A stretch of 64,000 bases of DNA from JAXDBM01 sp963709485 (GTDB lineage Bacteria > Desulfobacterota > Syntrophia > Syntrophales > Fen-1087), in assembly GCA_963709485.1 (NCBI GenBank), contig CAVPWE010000007.1, positions 372,001-436,000 on the forward strand. Direction: 5' to 3'. The position numbers and the translations under genes are program-made. Each line of letters starts with the position of its first letter. The stretch's first letter is position 1. Positions 45,902 through 55,420 of the stretch are shown piece by piece. Below the pieces are notes generated by a model, which worked only from the letters and a program-made list of their open reading frames with translations, searched no databases and had not been told where the DNA came from.

Positions 45902-47308
45902 ATGAATATCGGAACGGTAGTACAGGTCATCGGACCGGTCGTTGACGTGGCGTTTGAGGAGGGGCAGCTTCCCAATATCCTGAACGCAGTTACAATCACC
46001 AACCCGGCGATCAATGATCAGCCGGACAACCTCGTTGTCGAGGTGGCGCAGCACTTGGGGGATAATGTCGTCCGGTGCATCGCCATGGACATCACCGATG
46101 GTCTGGTCCGGGGGATGGCGGCCAAGGATGTCGGAACACCCATCATGGTACCGGTCGGCCAGGAATGCCTGGGCAGGATTGTGAATGTGGTCGGGAGGCC
46201 TGTCGATGGTTTGGGACCGATTTCCGCAAAGACATACATGCCGATTCACAGAGAAGCGCCAACCTTCCTGGAGCAGGACACATCCGTGCATGTTTTGGAA
46301 ACGGGCGTCAAAGTGATCGACCTGCTGGTTCCGTTCCCCCGCGGCGGTAAAATGGGCATGTTCGGCGGAGCCGGCGTGGGCAAGACCGTCGTTATGATGG
46401 AGATGATTCACAACATCGCCATGCACCACGGCGGTATCTCCGTGTTTGCCGGCGTGGGCGAGAGAACCCGTGAAGGAAACGATCTTTATCGTGAAATGCT
46501 CGAGTCCGGCGTCATCAAGCAGGCGGCCCTGATTTACGGACAGATGACGGAGCCTCCCGGAGCGCGGGCGCGTGTTTCCCTTACCGCGCTGGCTGCTGCG
46601 GAATACTTCAGGGATGTGGAAGGGCAGGACGTGCTCCTCTTCGTGGATAACATCTTCCGGTTTACCCAGGCGGGATCCGAGGTCTCGGCCCTTCTCGGCC
46701 GCATGCCCTCCGCAGTCGGCTATCAACCGACCCTTGCGACAGATCTGGGCGAGCTTCAGGAGCGCATCACGTCCACCAACAAGGGATCCATCACGGCTGT
46801 TCAGTGTGTGTACGTTCCCGCCGACGACTTGACCGACCCGGCCCCGGCGACGACGTTTGCCCACCTGGATGGCACCGTCGTTCTTTCGAGGCCGATCGCC
46901 GAGCTGGGCATCTATCCCGCAGTGGACCCGCTGGATTCGACATCGAGAATCCTTGACCCGAACGTGCTGGGTGTCGAGCATTATCAGGTGGCGCGTCAGG
47001 TCCAGGTGACATTGCAGAAATACAAGGATCTTCAGGACATCATCGCCATCCTGGGCATGGACGAGCTTTCCGAAGAAGACAAGCTCACGGTCAGCCGGGC
47101 CAGAAAAGTGCAGCGCTTCCTGTCTCAGCCCTTCTTTGTCGCCGCGCAGTTTACCGGAACCGAAGGCAAATTCGTATCCGTTCCCGACACCGTCCGGGGA
47201 TTCAGGGAAATCCTGGAGGGCAAACACGACGACCTGCCCGAGCAGGCATTTTACATGGTGGGCGGAATCGAAGAAGTGATCGAAAAAGCGAAGAAGCTTT
47301 CAGAGTAA
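45902..47308 (+). CDS. atpD: ATP synthase F1 subunit beta
   Basis: 468 aa catalytic subunit. P-loop GGAGVGKTVVMME, GVGERTREGNDLY with the catalytic Glu, FVDNIFRFTQAGSEVSALLGRMPSAVGYQPTL and the DELSEEDKL region that contacts epsilon/gamma. The ATG at 45902 has AAGGAGACG upstream; the frame is open five codons more. Confidence 0.98.
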   Translation: MNIGTVVQVIGPVVDVAFEEGQLPNILNAVTITNPAINDQPDNLVVEVAQHLGDNVVRCIAMDITDGLVRGMAAKDVGTPIMVPVGQECLGRIVNVVGRPVDGLGPISAKTYMPIHREAPTFLEQDTSVHVLETGVKVIDLLVPFPRGGKMGMFGGAGVGKTVVMMEMIHNIAMHHGGISVFAGVGERTREGNDLYREMLESGVIKQAALIYGQMTEPPGARARVSLTALAAAEYFRDVEGQDVLLFVDNIFRFTQAGSEVSALLGRMPSAVGYQPTLATDLGELQERITSTNKGSITAVQCVYVPADDLTDPAPATTFAHLDGTVVLSRPIAELGIYPAVDPLDSTSRILDPNVLGVEHYQVARQVQVTLQKYKDLQDIIAILGMDELSEEDKLTVSRARKVQRFLSQPFFVAAQFTGTEGKFVSVPDTVRGFREILEGKHDDLPEQAFYMVGGIEEVIEKAKKLSE

Positions 47309-47326
47309 GCGAGCCGGAGGATCATC

Positions 47327-47740
47327 ATGGCTGACGAATTGATGCTGGAGATTGTCACTCCCGAAAAGATGGCCTTCAACGGTAACGTGGAAGAGGTGAC
47401 CGTGCCGGGAAGTGAGGGGGAATTCGGCGTGCTGAGGGGTCATGCTTCTCTGCTGAGCGCTGTCGACGTGGGCGAACTCAATTTCACCAAAGAGGGAAAG
47501 AAGACCCATTACGCGGTCAGCACCGGTTATGCGGAGGTGACTTCGAGCAAGGTAACGATCCTGGTTGAAACCGCCGAACGTTCGGATATGATCGACAAGG
47601 ATCGGGCCAGGCGGGCCAGGGAAATTGCGGAAGGCAAGCTGGCGAAGATCTCAAAGGAAGATCCCGAATACGATGCAGCAAAAGCGGCGATGGTCAAGGC
47701 CACGACGCGATTGAACGTGGCGGAAAAGGCGACTCCGTAG
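47327..47740 (+). CDS. atpC: ATP synthase F1 subunit epsilon
   Basis: 137 aa. N-terminal beta-sandwich (LMLEIVTPEKMAFNGNVEEVTVPGSEGEFGVLRGHA) and C-terminal helical hairpin (ARRAREIAEGKLAK). Regulates the motor. Last gene of the operon, followed 28 bp later by a terminator. Confidence 0.97.
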   Translation: MADELMLEIVTPEKMAFNGNVEEVTVPGSEGEFGVLRGHASLLSAVDVGELNFTKEGKKTHYAVSTGYAEVTSSKVTILVETAERSDMIDKDRARRAREIAEGKLAKISKEDPEYDAAKAAMVKATTRLNVAEKATP

Positions 47741-47767
47741 CAGACCCTGCAAGTCAAAAAAATATCG

Positions 47768-47811
47768 AGCCAGGCAGGACAGGGATTCACCCGGTGCTTG
47801 CCTGGCTTTTT
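47768..47811 (+). terminator. Rho-independent terminator of the atp operon
   Basis: AGCCAGGCA (47768-47776) and TGCCTGGCT (47799-47807) form a perfect 9-bp stem with a 22-nt loop, followed by TTTTT. It sits between atpC and the convergent greA; A runs upstream may allow use on both strands. Confidence 0.88.
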
Positions 47812-47856
47812 CGTTCATCGGGTCATTGCATTGGCGGGCATTGATAAGGACGCGGA

Positions 47857-48339
47857 TCAGGATTCGTTCCGGAAGGAGATCTGGACGACTTCAAACTCGC
47901 GGATGCCGCCGGGTGTCTTGACCGAAACCGCGTCACCCATGCTCTTGCCGATCAAAGCCTTGCCGATGGGCGACGTGACGGAAATCATGTTCTGGTTGAT
48001 GTCCGACTCGAAAGGCCCCACAAGCTGGTATTGAATGGACTTTCCGCTGTTGATGTCTTCAATGGTGACGGTGGAGCCAAAAATGACCTTGTCACTGTTC
48101 AGATCTTTCAGATCAATGATCTGAGAAAGGGCCAGGTTGTTTTCCAGCTCCTGCATCTTGCCGTGTATAAACGCCTGCCTTTCTTTGGCCGCCGCATACT
48201 CGGCATTTTCCGTAATGTCCCCGTGCGCCCTTGCCGCCTCGATGTCGCGGATGTTGTCCGGCAGGGCAACCGTCTTGAGATGTTCCAGATCTTTTTTCAG
48301 TTTTTCAAAACCCTTCTTCGTAATGGGCATCTTTTTCAT
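47857..48339 (-). CDS. greA: Transcription elongation factor GreA
   Basis: 160 aa. Rescues stalled RNA polymerase by stimulating transcript cleavage. The N-terminal coiled coil (GFEKLKKDLEHLK) carries the acidic tip GDITENAEYAAAKERQ, and the C-terminal FKBP-like domain ends with SPIGKALIGKSMGDAVSVKTPGG. The start at 48339 (MKKMPITKKG) gives family length; the frame is open 12 codons more. It converges with atpC. Confidence 0.95.
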   Translation of the reverse strand: MKKMPITKKGFEKLKKDLEHLKTVALPDNIRDIEAARAHGDITENAEYAAAKERQAFIHGKMQELENNLALSQIIDLKDLNSDKVIFGSTVTIEDINSGKSIQYQLVGPFESDINQNMISVTSPIGKALIGKSMGDAVSVKTPGGIREFEVVQISFRNES

Positions 48340-48531
48340 AATGACTACCGGGATTCCTATTGGGTTGAATTTCAAGCAGGGAACACCCCTTAATAAAGAA
48401 ACGACCCCCTGTCAAGGAAGATTTCGCTGACCCGTCGTGACTTGTCTCATCTCATTTATTGTGATAGATCTGAATATCATGAAAAAGCAGACGATCACAT
48501 GGTTATTCAACAGGACGGAGTCCGGGCGACG

Positions 48532-49524
48532 ATGATCGATCAGCACAACAGGGACATCAATTATCTGCGAATATCGGTGACGGACCGGTGCAATCTCCGC
48601 TGCCTGTACTGCATGCCCAAAGAAGGGCTCTCCCTGATCGGACATGACGACATCCTGAGATATGAGGAGATTCTGAAAGTCATCCGTGTGGCGGTCAAGC
48701 TGGGAATCACCAAGGTTCGGATTACCGGGGGAGAACCTCTCGTCCGAAGGGGAATCGTGGACTTTATTGCCAGGCTCAAGGCGGTCGGGGGCTTGAATGA
48801 CATCAGCCTCACCACCAACGGGATCCGCCTGGAGGAATTTGCGGACAGGCTTTACCGGGCCGGGATGACTCGAATCAACGTCAGCCTCGATTCTCTGAAT
48901 CCTCAAAAGTATGCAGAGATTACGCGGGGAGGAAGCCTGGATGCCGTTTTGAGAGGAATCGACAATGCGAACCGGGCCGGTTTTTCACCCATCAAAATCA
49001 ATACGGTTGCCATCAAGGGCGCGAACGACGATGAAATTCTCGATTTCGCAAATTTGACGATCAACAAGCCATACCAGGTCCGGTTTATCGAAATGATGGC
49101 GCTTGGCAGCACCGGTCCGGAGCAGAGCCGTCATTATCTTTCCAACGACCTGGTGATGGAGAAGATCAACCGGGTCTATCGTCTGGAACCCATAAACGGC
49201 CGTAGCACCGGTATGGACGGGCCTGCAAAACGTTACAGGATTTCCGGGGGAACGGGAGAAATCGGGTTTATCAGCCCGGTCAGTCACCACTTCTGTCATT
49301 CCTGCAATCGCCTCCGGCTCACGGCCGACGGACATCTGCGGGCCTGTCTGCTTCTCGACGACGAAGTGGATCTGAAGGGGCCGCTGCGGGAGAACTGCAG
49401 CGATGATGTTCTGGAGATGCTGATAAAAAAGACAATCACGGGAAAGCCCGGGGGGCATTCGCCGGTTGTAAATGATCGGCACCTCCGGAAATGCGTGAAG
49501 GAAATGTCCGCCATCGGGGGGTAG
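48532..49524 (+). CDS. moaA: GTP 3',8-cyclase MoaA
   Basis: 330 aa radical SAM enzyme for the first step of molybdopterin synthesis. N-terminal cluster C20, C24, C27 (TDRCNLRCLYCMP), second cluster C255, C258, C272 (FCHSCNRLRLTADGHLRAC) and the conserved C-terminal Gly-Gly (SAIGG). The ATG at 48532 fits the family N-terminus (RDINYLRISVTDRCN); earlier ATGs are in frame. Other moa genes are not in the window. Confidence 0.96.
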   Translation: MIDQHNRDINYLRISVTDRCNLRCLYCMPKEGLSLIGHDDILRYEEILKVIRVAVKLGITKVRITGGEPLVRRGIVDFIARLKAVGGLNDISLTTNGIRLEEFADRLYRAGMTRINVSLDSLNPQKYAEITRGGSLDAVLRGIDNANRAGFSPIKINTVAIKGANDDEILDFANLTINKPYQVRFIEMMALGSTGPEQSRHYLSNDLVMEKINRVYRLEPINGRSTGMDGPAKRYRISGGTGEIGFISPVSHHFCHSCNRLRLTADGHLRACLLLDDEVDLKGPLRENCSDDVLEMLIKKTITGKPGGHSPVVNDRHLRKCVKEMSAIGG

Positions 49525-49527
49525 CCT

Positions 49528-50298
49528 TTGGTTGTTTTTCATGAGGGCATTGCCCGTACCTATGATGAATGGAGGCAGTCGCCGACCGGCAGTTACATGG
49601 ACGGCCGGGAAAAAAGCCTGATGCTCGACCTTGTTGCGCCCCGCGGCGGCGAGCGGCTTCTGGACGTGGGTTGCGGAACCGGGGATCATCTGCTCCTTTT
49701 TCGAAGAAAGGGCTGCGATGTGACGGGCATCGACCCGTCCCCTTCCATGCTCGACGCGGCCAGACAGAAACTGGCGAACCGGGCGGAACTCCGCGAGGGC
49801 AGCGCCGAGGACCTCCCTTTCTCCGACAATGAGTTTGACATTGTGACGATGATAACCGCGCTTGAATTCACCGGGGATCCGCAAAAGGCGATTGCCGAGG
49901 CCATCCGCGTATGCCGGGGCCGCGTGTTTCTGGGTGTCCTGAACAAATACAGCTGTATCGGAATTCATCGCCGGATCCTGGGATTGACCCGCCCCTCCAT
50001 CTATATGAGCGCCCGCTTTTTTCACATCGGCGAGCTGACCGCAATGGTCCGGCACCAGCTGCAGGGGGTCCGCATCCGCTGGGGGAGCGTCATTTTTTTT
50101 CCTCAGGGCTGGTACGGTTTTGCAAAGAGGTTCGAGGAATCCATACCGGTCATGAAAAATCCGTTCGGCGCTTTCTTCGGGCTTTCCTTCCCCGTAACGT
50201 TCAGTTACGCGACGATCCAGGAGCCGGTCCGGCAAAGCTTTGCACTCGTGTCAAAAAGCCGGCAGCCCATTCAGGGCGCGGTGAGGGAAATCAAGTGA
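49528..50298 (+). CDS. Class I SAM-dependent methyltransferase
   Basis: 256 aa. Motif I RLLDVGCGTGDHLL, acidic strand-2 end (GIDPSPSMLDAA), then EDLPFSDNEFDIVTMITALEF. The C-terminal half is less typical (FFPQGWYGFAKRFEESI). TTG start three bases after the moaA stop, and the radical SAM gene begins with a GTG that overlaps its stop, so it is coupled on both sides. Substrate unknown. Confidence 0.83.
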   Translation: MVVFHEGIARTYDEWRQSPTGSYMDGREKSLMLDLVAPRGGERLLDVGCGTGDHLLLFRRKGCDVTGIDPSPSMLDAARQKLANRAELREGSAEDLPFSDNEFDIVTMITALEFTGDPQKAIAEAIRVCRGRVFLGVLNKYSCIGIHRRILGLTRPSIYMSARFFHIGELTAMVRHQLQGVRIRWGSVIFFPQGWYGFAKRFEESIPVMKNPFGAFFGLSFPVTFSYATIQEPVRQSFALVSKSRQPIQGAVREIK

Positions 50299-51314
50299 TC
50301 CGGGAAGCGATGCTCTATGAGAAGCTACCCGAGGGCCGCGTGCAATGCCGTCTTTGCGCCCATGCATGCAAAATCTTCCCCTCCAAACGCGGACTCTGCG
50401 GGGTGAGAGAAAACAGGGGGGGTATTCTTTACAGCCTGGTCTACGGTCTGCCGATTGCCGAAAATGTCGACCCGATAGAAAAAAAGCCGCTGTTTCATGT
50501 CGATCCGGGCTCAAGATCCTTCTCCATCGCCACCGTGGGATGTAATTTCTCCTGCACCTTCTGTCAGAATCACGACATTTCCCAGTTGCCGCGCGAGAAC
50601 CCGGACATTCCGGGACGGCTGGCGGCTCCGGAGGAAATCGTGGGGAGGGCGATGCTGACCGGATCCAAATCGATTTCCTACACCTACACCGAGCCCACCG
50701 TCTTTTTTGAGTATGCTTTCGATATTGCCAAATTGGCCCGTGAGCGGAAACTGAAAAATATTTTTGTCACCAACGGTTTCATGTCGGGCATGGCGATCGA
50801 CCGCATCGCCGCCTTCCTGGATGCCGCCAATGTGGATCTCAAATCTTTCCGGGATGATTTTTACAGGAAGCGGTGCGGCGCCCGGCTGCAGCCGGTCCTG
50901 GACAGTTTGAGAAAAATGAAGGAGCGGGGCATCTGGGTCGAGGTGACCACCCTGCTGATCCCCGGGCTGAATGACAGTACGGAGGAATTGCAGCAGATCG
51001 CAGCCTTCATTGCCTCTCTGGGCAGGGAAACCCCTTGGCATGTCAGCCGGTTCTACCCGCGCTACAAAATGAACGACGTTCCCGTTACGGACATCGCCGC
51101 AATCGGGCATGCCTTCCATCTCGGCAGAGCAGCAGGATTAAAATATGTTTACAGCGGCAATGTTCCCGCGAATGAGAACGAAAACACCTTCTGTTCCCAT
51201 TGCGGAAACCTCTTGATTGAGCGTCACGGTTACACCGTGAGACAAATGCATTTAAAGGGTTCGGCATGCTTGAAATGCAAAACGCCCCTGGACGGTTTGT
51301 TTGGAAACCACTGA
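50295..51314 (+). CDS. AmmeMemoRadiSam-type radical SAM enzyme (PFL-activase-like)
   Basis: 339 aa. The radical SAM triad is C83, C87, C90 (VGCNFSCTFCQN). An upstream cysteine cluster C18, C21, C25 (CRLCAHACKI) and a C-terminal CSHCG ... CLKC pair could bind more metal. Conserved SYTYTEPTVFFEYAFD and NVDLKSFRDDFYR blocks place it in the AmmeMemoRadiSam/PflA-like family. The reaction is not established for this family as far as I know. Usual partners AMMECR1 and Memo are not adjacent. The frame is open far upstream inside the methyltransferase, but the GTG at 50295 has GAGGGAA before it. Confidence 0.88.
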   Translation: MIREAMLYEKLPEGRVQCRLCAHACKIFPSKRGLCGVRENRGGILYSLVYGLPIAENVDPIEKKPLFHVDPGSRSFSIATVGCNFSCTFCQNHDISQLPRENPDIPGRLAAPEEIVGRAMLTGSKSISYTYTEPTVFFEYAFDIAKLARERKLKNIFVTNGFMSGMAIDRIAAFLDAANVDLKSFRDDFYRKRCGARLQPVLDSLRKMKERGIWVEVTTLLIPGLNDSTEELQQIAAFIASLGRETPWHVSRFYPRYKMNDVPVTDIAAIGHAFHLGRAAGLKYVYSGNVPANENENTFCSHCGNLLIERHGYTVRQMHLKGSACLKCKTPLDGLFGNH

Positions 51315-51353
51315 ATGTTGAACGCCAGAAACAACGGGCTTCATGCTTATTCT

Positions 51354-51617
51354 TCAGGAAGATTCATTGCTTTCCCAGTCCATATCCCGTTCGTCATAGG
51401 ATTCCGACAGGGCGGAACGGGCTTTCTCAAACAGGTCCGCGGGCACGAGGATCTTGACCTCACCGAGCCCGTCAATCGTGATGGCATAAATCGTTCCGGC
51501 CGCTTCGTATTGAAAACGGACGGGAATGTCTTCCGCGGCGAGCCTTCCCTTGATGATATTGGCCTGGGTCATGCCGGATGCTTTTATTGCCACTTCCCAT
51601 TTGTGATCATCGGTCAT
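51354..51617 (-). CDS. DUF2007-family protein
   Basis: 87 aa. A ferredoxin-like small domain: N-terminal WEVAIKASGMTQANIIKGRLAAEDIPV and the later VKILVPADLFEKARSAL match DUF2007, a putative signal-transducing/regulatory domain of unknown role. Acidic C-terminus. Alone on the minus strand between the radical SAM gene and smc. Confidence 0.8.
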   Translation of the reverse strand: MTDDHKWEVAIKASGMTQANIIKGRLAAEDIPVRFQYEAAGTIYAITIDGLGEVKILVPADLFEKARSALSESYDERDMDWESNESS

Positions 51618-51764
51618 GGATGCCTCCCGTCATTTCGGCTTCATCATACAATATATTGTGGTTAAATCTTATGACAACACATTCTATGGTATTTTTTCTT
51701 TACAAATTGTTTATTTTCTGTTACCCATGCCAAAATTACCATGCCGAACAGGGTATCACTGTCC

Positions 51765-54700
51765 ATGAAATTAAAAAAGCTTGAAATTACGGGATTTAAA
51801 TCTTTCCGGGATAAGGTGACCCTCGATATTGCCGAGGGAATTACCTGCGTGGTGGGTCCGAATGGGTGCGGCAAGAGCAACATTGTCGATGCGCTCCGTT
51901 GGGTGATGGGCGAGCAGCGGGTCAAGGTGCTCCGCGGGAAAAAAATGGAGGATGTTATTTTCAACGGCAGCGAGGAGTCAATGCCGGTAGGCATGGCCGA
52001 GGTGTCCATCAAATTGACTTCCGATCAGGAACGTTTTCCCGGAATTTATGCGGAATGCAGCGAAGTTACCGTTTCAAGGAAGGTTTTCCGGGATGCGGAA
52101 GGCGAGTACGCCATTAACGGGATTCCCTGCCGACTGCTGGACGTAAAAGAGTTTTTTATGGGAACCGGCGTGGGCACGAAAACCTATTCTTTGGTGGAGC
52201 AGAACAGCGTCTCAACCCTTGTTGAGGCAAAACCCGAGGACCGGCGGCAATTTATTGAAGAAGCAGCAGGCATTTCAAAGTATAAAAGCCGCAAAGACGC
52301 CGCATTTCGCAAGCTGGAGCAGACCCAGCAGAACATGCTTCGTGTCAACGACATCATTCGGGAGGTTAAGAGCCAGCTCAACGCAATATCCCGTCAGGCA
52401 AAAAAGGCGGAGCAGTACAAAGCCTTGAAGAATGCGGTCAAAGAAGCGGAAATAACCCTGGCCCTTCAGACCTGTGCCGATCTTTCCAGGGAAATACGGT
52501 GCCATGAAAAAGAAATGGAGGAGGTCCGTCAGCGCCACATGGCATTGACGACGAGGCTGCAATCCTGTGAAGCATCCATCGGGCAACTGAAAATTGAGAT
52601 CCTCGACAATGAAGATCAGCTTTCGAAGACGCAGGAAGGGCTCTACAAGCTTCGCAATACCATCAATATGCAGGAGCAGGGGATCGAGCATGCCAGACAG
52701 AAGACGGCTGATCTTGCCGCGGCGAAGGAGCGCGACCAGGCCGATGTAGGCCTGTTGCGTTCAAGGCATGAAGATACTTTGAAGGAGTTGAATGATCTCA
52801 AGGCGCTGGCCGGGACGTCGGAGGACAGGATCCGGGAACTGCAAAAGATCGTGGCGGAGAAACAGCAGCAGGTGGAGGCCCTGAAGACGGCGCAACGGTC
52901 TGTTTACCGGGAACTGGACGAACAAAAGATTGCCTGTGTCGATCTTGCCGCCGAAAAGGCGAAATGGAAGAATATGGTCGCCGGTTTGACGAAGAGCATT
53001 GAGGATATCCGTCGCCGGATCGAACGGGACTTCAGGGAAATCGGCGAACAGGGCCATCGGCGTGATGAACTGAACGCCATCCTGGAGCGGCTGAGGGCGG
53101 AACTCGGGTCGGATGAAGAGATGATTTCGGCATTGAGGGAAAAAACCGTCCTGGCTTCCGGCGAGTATGATCGGTCGAAAAGCAGTTTGCAGGTCATCGA
53201 GGATGAACTTTCCGGGATCAGGGAGGAAACGGGAAGCAAATCATCAAGGCTTTATTCTCTCAAGGAATTGCAGGGGCGTTACGAAGGCTGCAATGACGGC
53301 GTAAAATCGCTCATGGCAGCCCGGCAGGATGACGCACTCGAAGGCATTTCGCATAACCTTTTTTGCGGGCTCGTGGCGGACCATATCGACGTTCCCAAGG
53401 AGTATGAGACAGCCGTGGAGGCGGTCCTCGGGGAAAAGCTCCAGTACATAATCGTAAAAAAGCAGGAAGATGGTTTGAATGCCATCAACTATCTGAAAAA
53501 TTACTCCCTGGGAAGAGGGAGCTTTGTCCCCCTGGAGGTCCGGAATCAGGGATTGAACGATCCGGATCGGCCTCATGAACATTTGAGGGACGCGGTCCGA
53601 CTGATCGATCAGGTACATGTGCCCGAGGACTTCAGGGGGATCGCGGACTATCTCCTGGGGGACGTGCTGCTGATTCCCAGCCTGCCCGGCGGGATCACGC
53701 TATGGAAGCAGAACGGCTTTCGCGGGACCTTTGTCACACCCGACGGAGACATCATCAATCCGCAAGGGGTCCTGACCGGAGGCAACGGAACGGGCAGTGA
53801 AAGAAGCCTTCTTCGGAACAAGCGGGAGATTGCCGAGCTCGAAAGTGAAATGAATTATCTGACCGAGAAACTCGCGGAGGAAACAGATAATAAGAAAAAA
53901 GCGAGCGCCAGGGTGTTGGATTGGGCGGAGGAGCTGCAGCAGTTGAACTCGGAGATTCACCGGCTGGAGCTGCAAATCACCGGCAGAAGAAAAGACCTGG
54001 AACGATTTGATGATGAACGTAAGCGCAATGAGCAGCGGACCAGAACCCTGGAATTCAGCCGTGAGAATTTATACGCCGAAGAGCATGACGCCCTGACGAG
54101 GATCACGGACATTCAGCGGCATCTGGCGTCTTCGGAAAGCACCGAAGAAAGCCTCAATGCGCGTATCGGCGCGCTGCAGAATCGCTGGGAGGCTCTTCGC
54201 GGAGAGCTGGAAGAGCAGGAGACGCTGCTCACGGGAGAAAAGGTTGAACTCGCCTCCCTGGAAGAGAAAAGAACGGCCCATCTGAATACGCTCGCAAGGC
54301 TGGGGCAGACCCTGACCCTGCTGGCTTCAGAGATCGACGCCAAGGCGAATGATGCGGCAGCCTGCGAGCGCCGGATTTTCGAGCTGACGCAGAAAATCGC
54401 CGGGGACCGGGAAGGACTGGGCGGCTTGTACGCGGAGTCCGCGTGCCTCGAGGATTTGCTGGCGAAAGGGAAGGATCGGCAGGCGGAGAAGGAAGCGGCC
54501 CTGCAGCGGCTGGAAGCGGAGAGCCGCGAAGCGAAGAAAAGCCTGGACGAGGCGGATAAAGAAAACAACGCCCTGGAAATGGCCATACGGGAAGTGCGAT
54601 TCAAAATCGACGGTCTGCGCGATCATATCCAGACGAAACATGACGTCCATTTCGAATCCCTGAAAAGCGCGTTCACGGAGATCGGTGATCCCGAGAAGGA

Positions 54701-55340
54701 GGCCCTGATGTCCGGGCTGGACAGAGACAGACAGTCGCTGGGCCAGTTCGGCGAAGTCAACCTGCTGGCGCTTTCCGAGCATGAAGAGCTGAAGAAGCGA
54801 TACGAGTTCCTGACGGCGCAGGCGACGGATCTCAACAACTCGATCGAGACGCTGCAAAAAACGATCAGCCGGATCAACGCCGTATCCAGAAAGCGCTTTG
54901 CCGAAACCTTCGAAATGGTCAATGAATGTTTCAAACAGGTCTTTACGAAATTATTCCCCGGCGGAAAAGGGGAACTGAGGCTGACCGATGAAAGCGACCT
55001 GCTGGAGACGGGTGTCGATATCGACATTCAGATCCCCGGGAAAAAAGCCCAGAACGTGAGCCTGCTTTCGGGCGGCGAGAAGTCCCTGGCTGCGATTGCG
55101 CTGATTTTTGCCATCCTTATGTATCGCCCGACGCCGTTCCTGGTGCTGGACGAGGTCGATGCGGCGCTGGACGATGCGAATATTGAACTGTTCAACAGCC
55201 TGGTCAGGGACATCTCGGAGAAATCCCAGGTCATCATGGTAACCCACAACAAACGCACCATGGAGGTGGCCAGCCATCTCTTCGGCGTCACCATGCAGAG
55301 GCACGGCATCTCTTCCATGGTTTCCGTGAGCCTGACTTGA
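51765..55340 (+). CDS. smc: Chromosome segregation ATPase SMC
   Basis: 1191 aa. Walker A GPNGCGKSN (31-39) in the N-terminal head, a long coiled coil, a hinge at about residues 520-660 (GLVADHIDVPKEYETAVEAVLG, TPDGDIINPQGVLTGG), the returning coil, and the C-terminal head with signature LLSGGEKSLAAIAL and Walker B/D-loop FLVLDEVDAALDDAN. It condenses and segregates chromosomes with ScpAB. The start at 51765 is preferred as giving MKLKKLEITGFKSF; an ATG at 51741 adds eight residues. ftsY lies 80 bp downstream, a common pairing. Confidence 0.96.
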   Translation: MKLKKLEITGFKSFRDKVTLDIAEGITCVVGPNGCGKSNIVDALRWVMGEQRVKVLRGKKMEDVIFNGSEESMPVGMAEVSIKLTSDQERFPGIYAECSEVTVSRKVFRDAEGEYAINGIPCRLLDVKEFFMGTGVGTKTYSLVEQNSVSTLVEAKPEDRRQFIEEAAGISKYKSRKDAAFRKLEQTQQNMLRVNDIIREVKSQLNAISRQAKKAEQYKALKNAVKEAEITLALQTCADLSREIRCHEKEMEEVRQRHMALTTRLQSCEASIGQLKIEILDNEDQLSKTQEGLYKLRNTINMQEQGIEHARQKTADLAAAKERDQADVGLLRSRHEDTLKELNDLKALAGTSEDRIRELQKIVAEKQQQVEALKTAQRSVYRELDEQKIACVDLAAEKAKWKNMVAGLTKSIEDIRRRIERDFREIGEQGHRRDELNAILERLRAELGSDEEMISALREKTVLASGEYDRSKSSLQVIEDELSGIREETGSKSSRLYSLKELQGRYEGCNDGVKSLMAARQDDALEGISHNLFCGLVADHIDVPKEYETAVEAVLGEKLQYIIVKKQEDGLNAINYLKNYSLGRGSFVPLEVRNQGLNDPDRPHEHLRDAVRLIDQVHVPEDFRGIADYLLGDVLLIPSLPGGITLWKQNGFRGTFVTPDGDIINPQGVLTGGNGTGSERSLLRNKREIAELESEMNYLTEKLAEETDNKKKASARVLDWAEELQQLNSEIHRLELQITGRRKDLERFDDERKRNEQRTRTLEFSRENLYAEEHDALTRITDIQRHLASSESTEESLNARIGALQNRWEALRGELEEQETLLTGEKVELASLEEKRTAHLNTLARLGQTLTLLASEIDAKANDAAACERRIFELTQKIAGDREGLGGLYAESACLEDLLAKGKDRQAEKEAALQRLEAESREAKKSLDEADKENNALEMAIREVRFKIDGLRDHIQTKHDVHFESLKSAFTEIGDPEKEALMSGLDRDRQSLGQFGEVNLLALSEHEELKKRYEFLTAQATDLNNSIETLQKTISRINAVSRKRFAETFEMVNECFKQVFTKLFPGGKGELRLTDESDLLETGVDIDIQIPGKKAQNVSLLSGGEKSLAAIALIFAILMYRPTPFLVLDEVDAALDDANIELFNSLVRDISEKSQVIMVTHNKRTMEVASHLFGVTMQRHGISSMVSVSLT

Positions 55341-55420
55341 GGATGACCGCTGCCACGTTCAGCGAATGTGAAAACACATCATTGTAAAACATCACAGTCA
55401 AAAAACATTCCAGATAATAT

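Noticed and set aside
45788..47227. Minus-strand open frame of 479 codons
   Set aside because: Antisense to atpD; reflects codon bias of a highly conserved gene.
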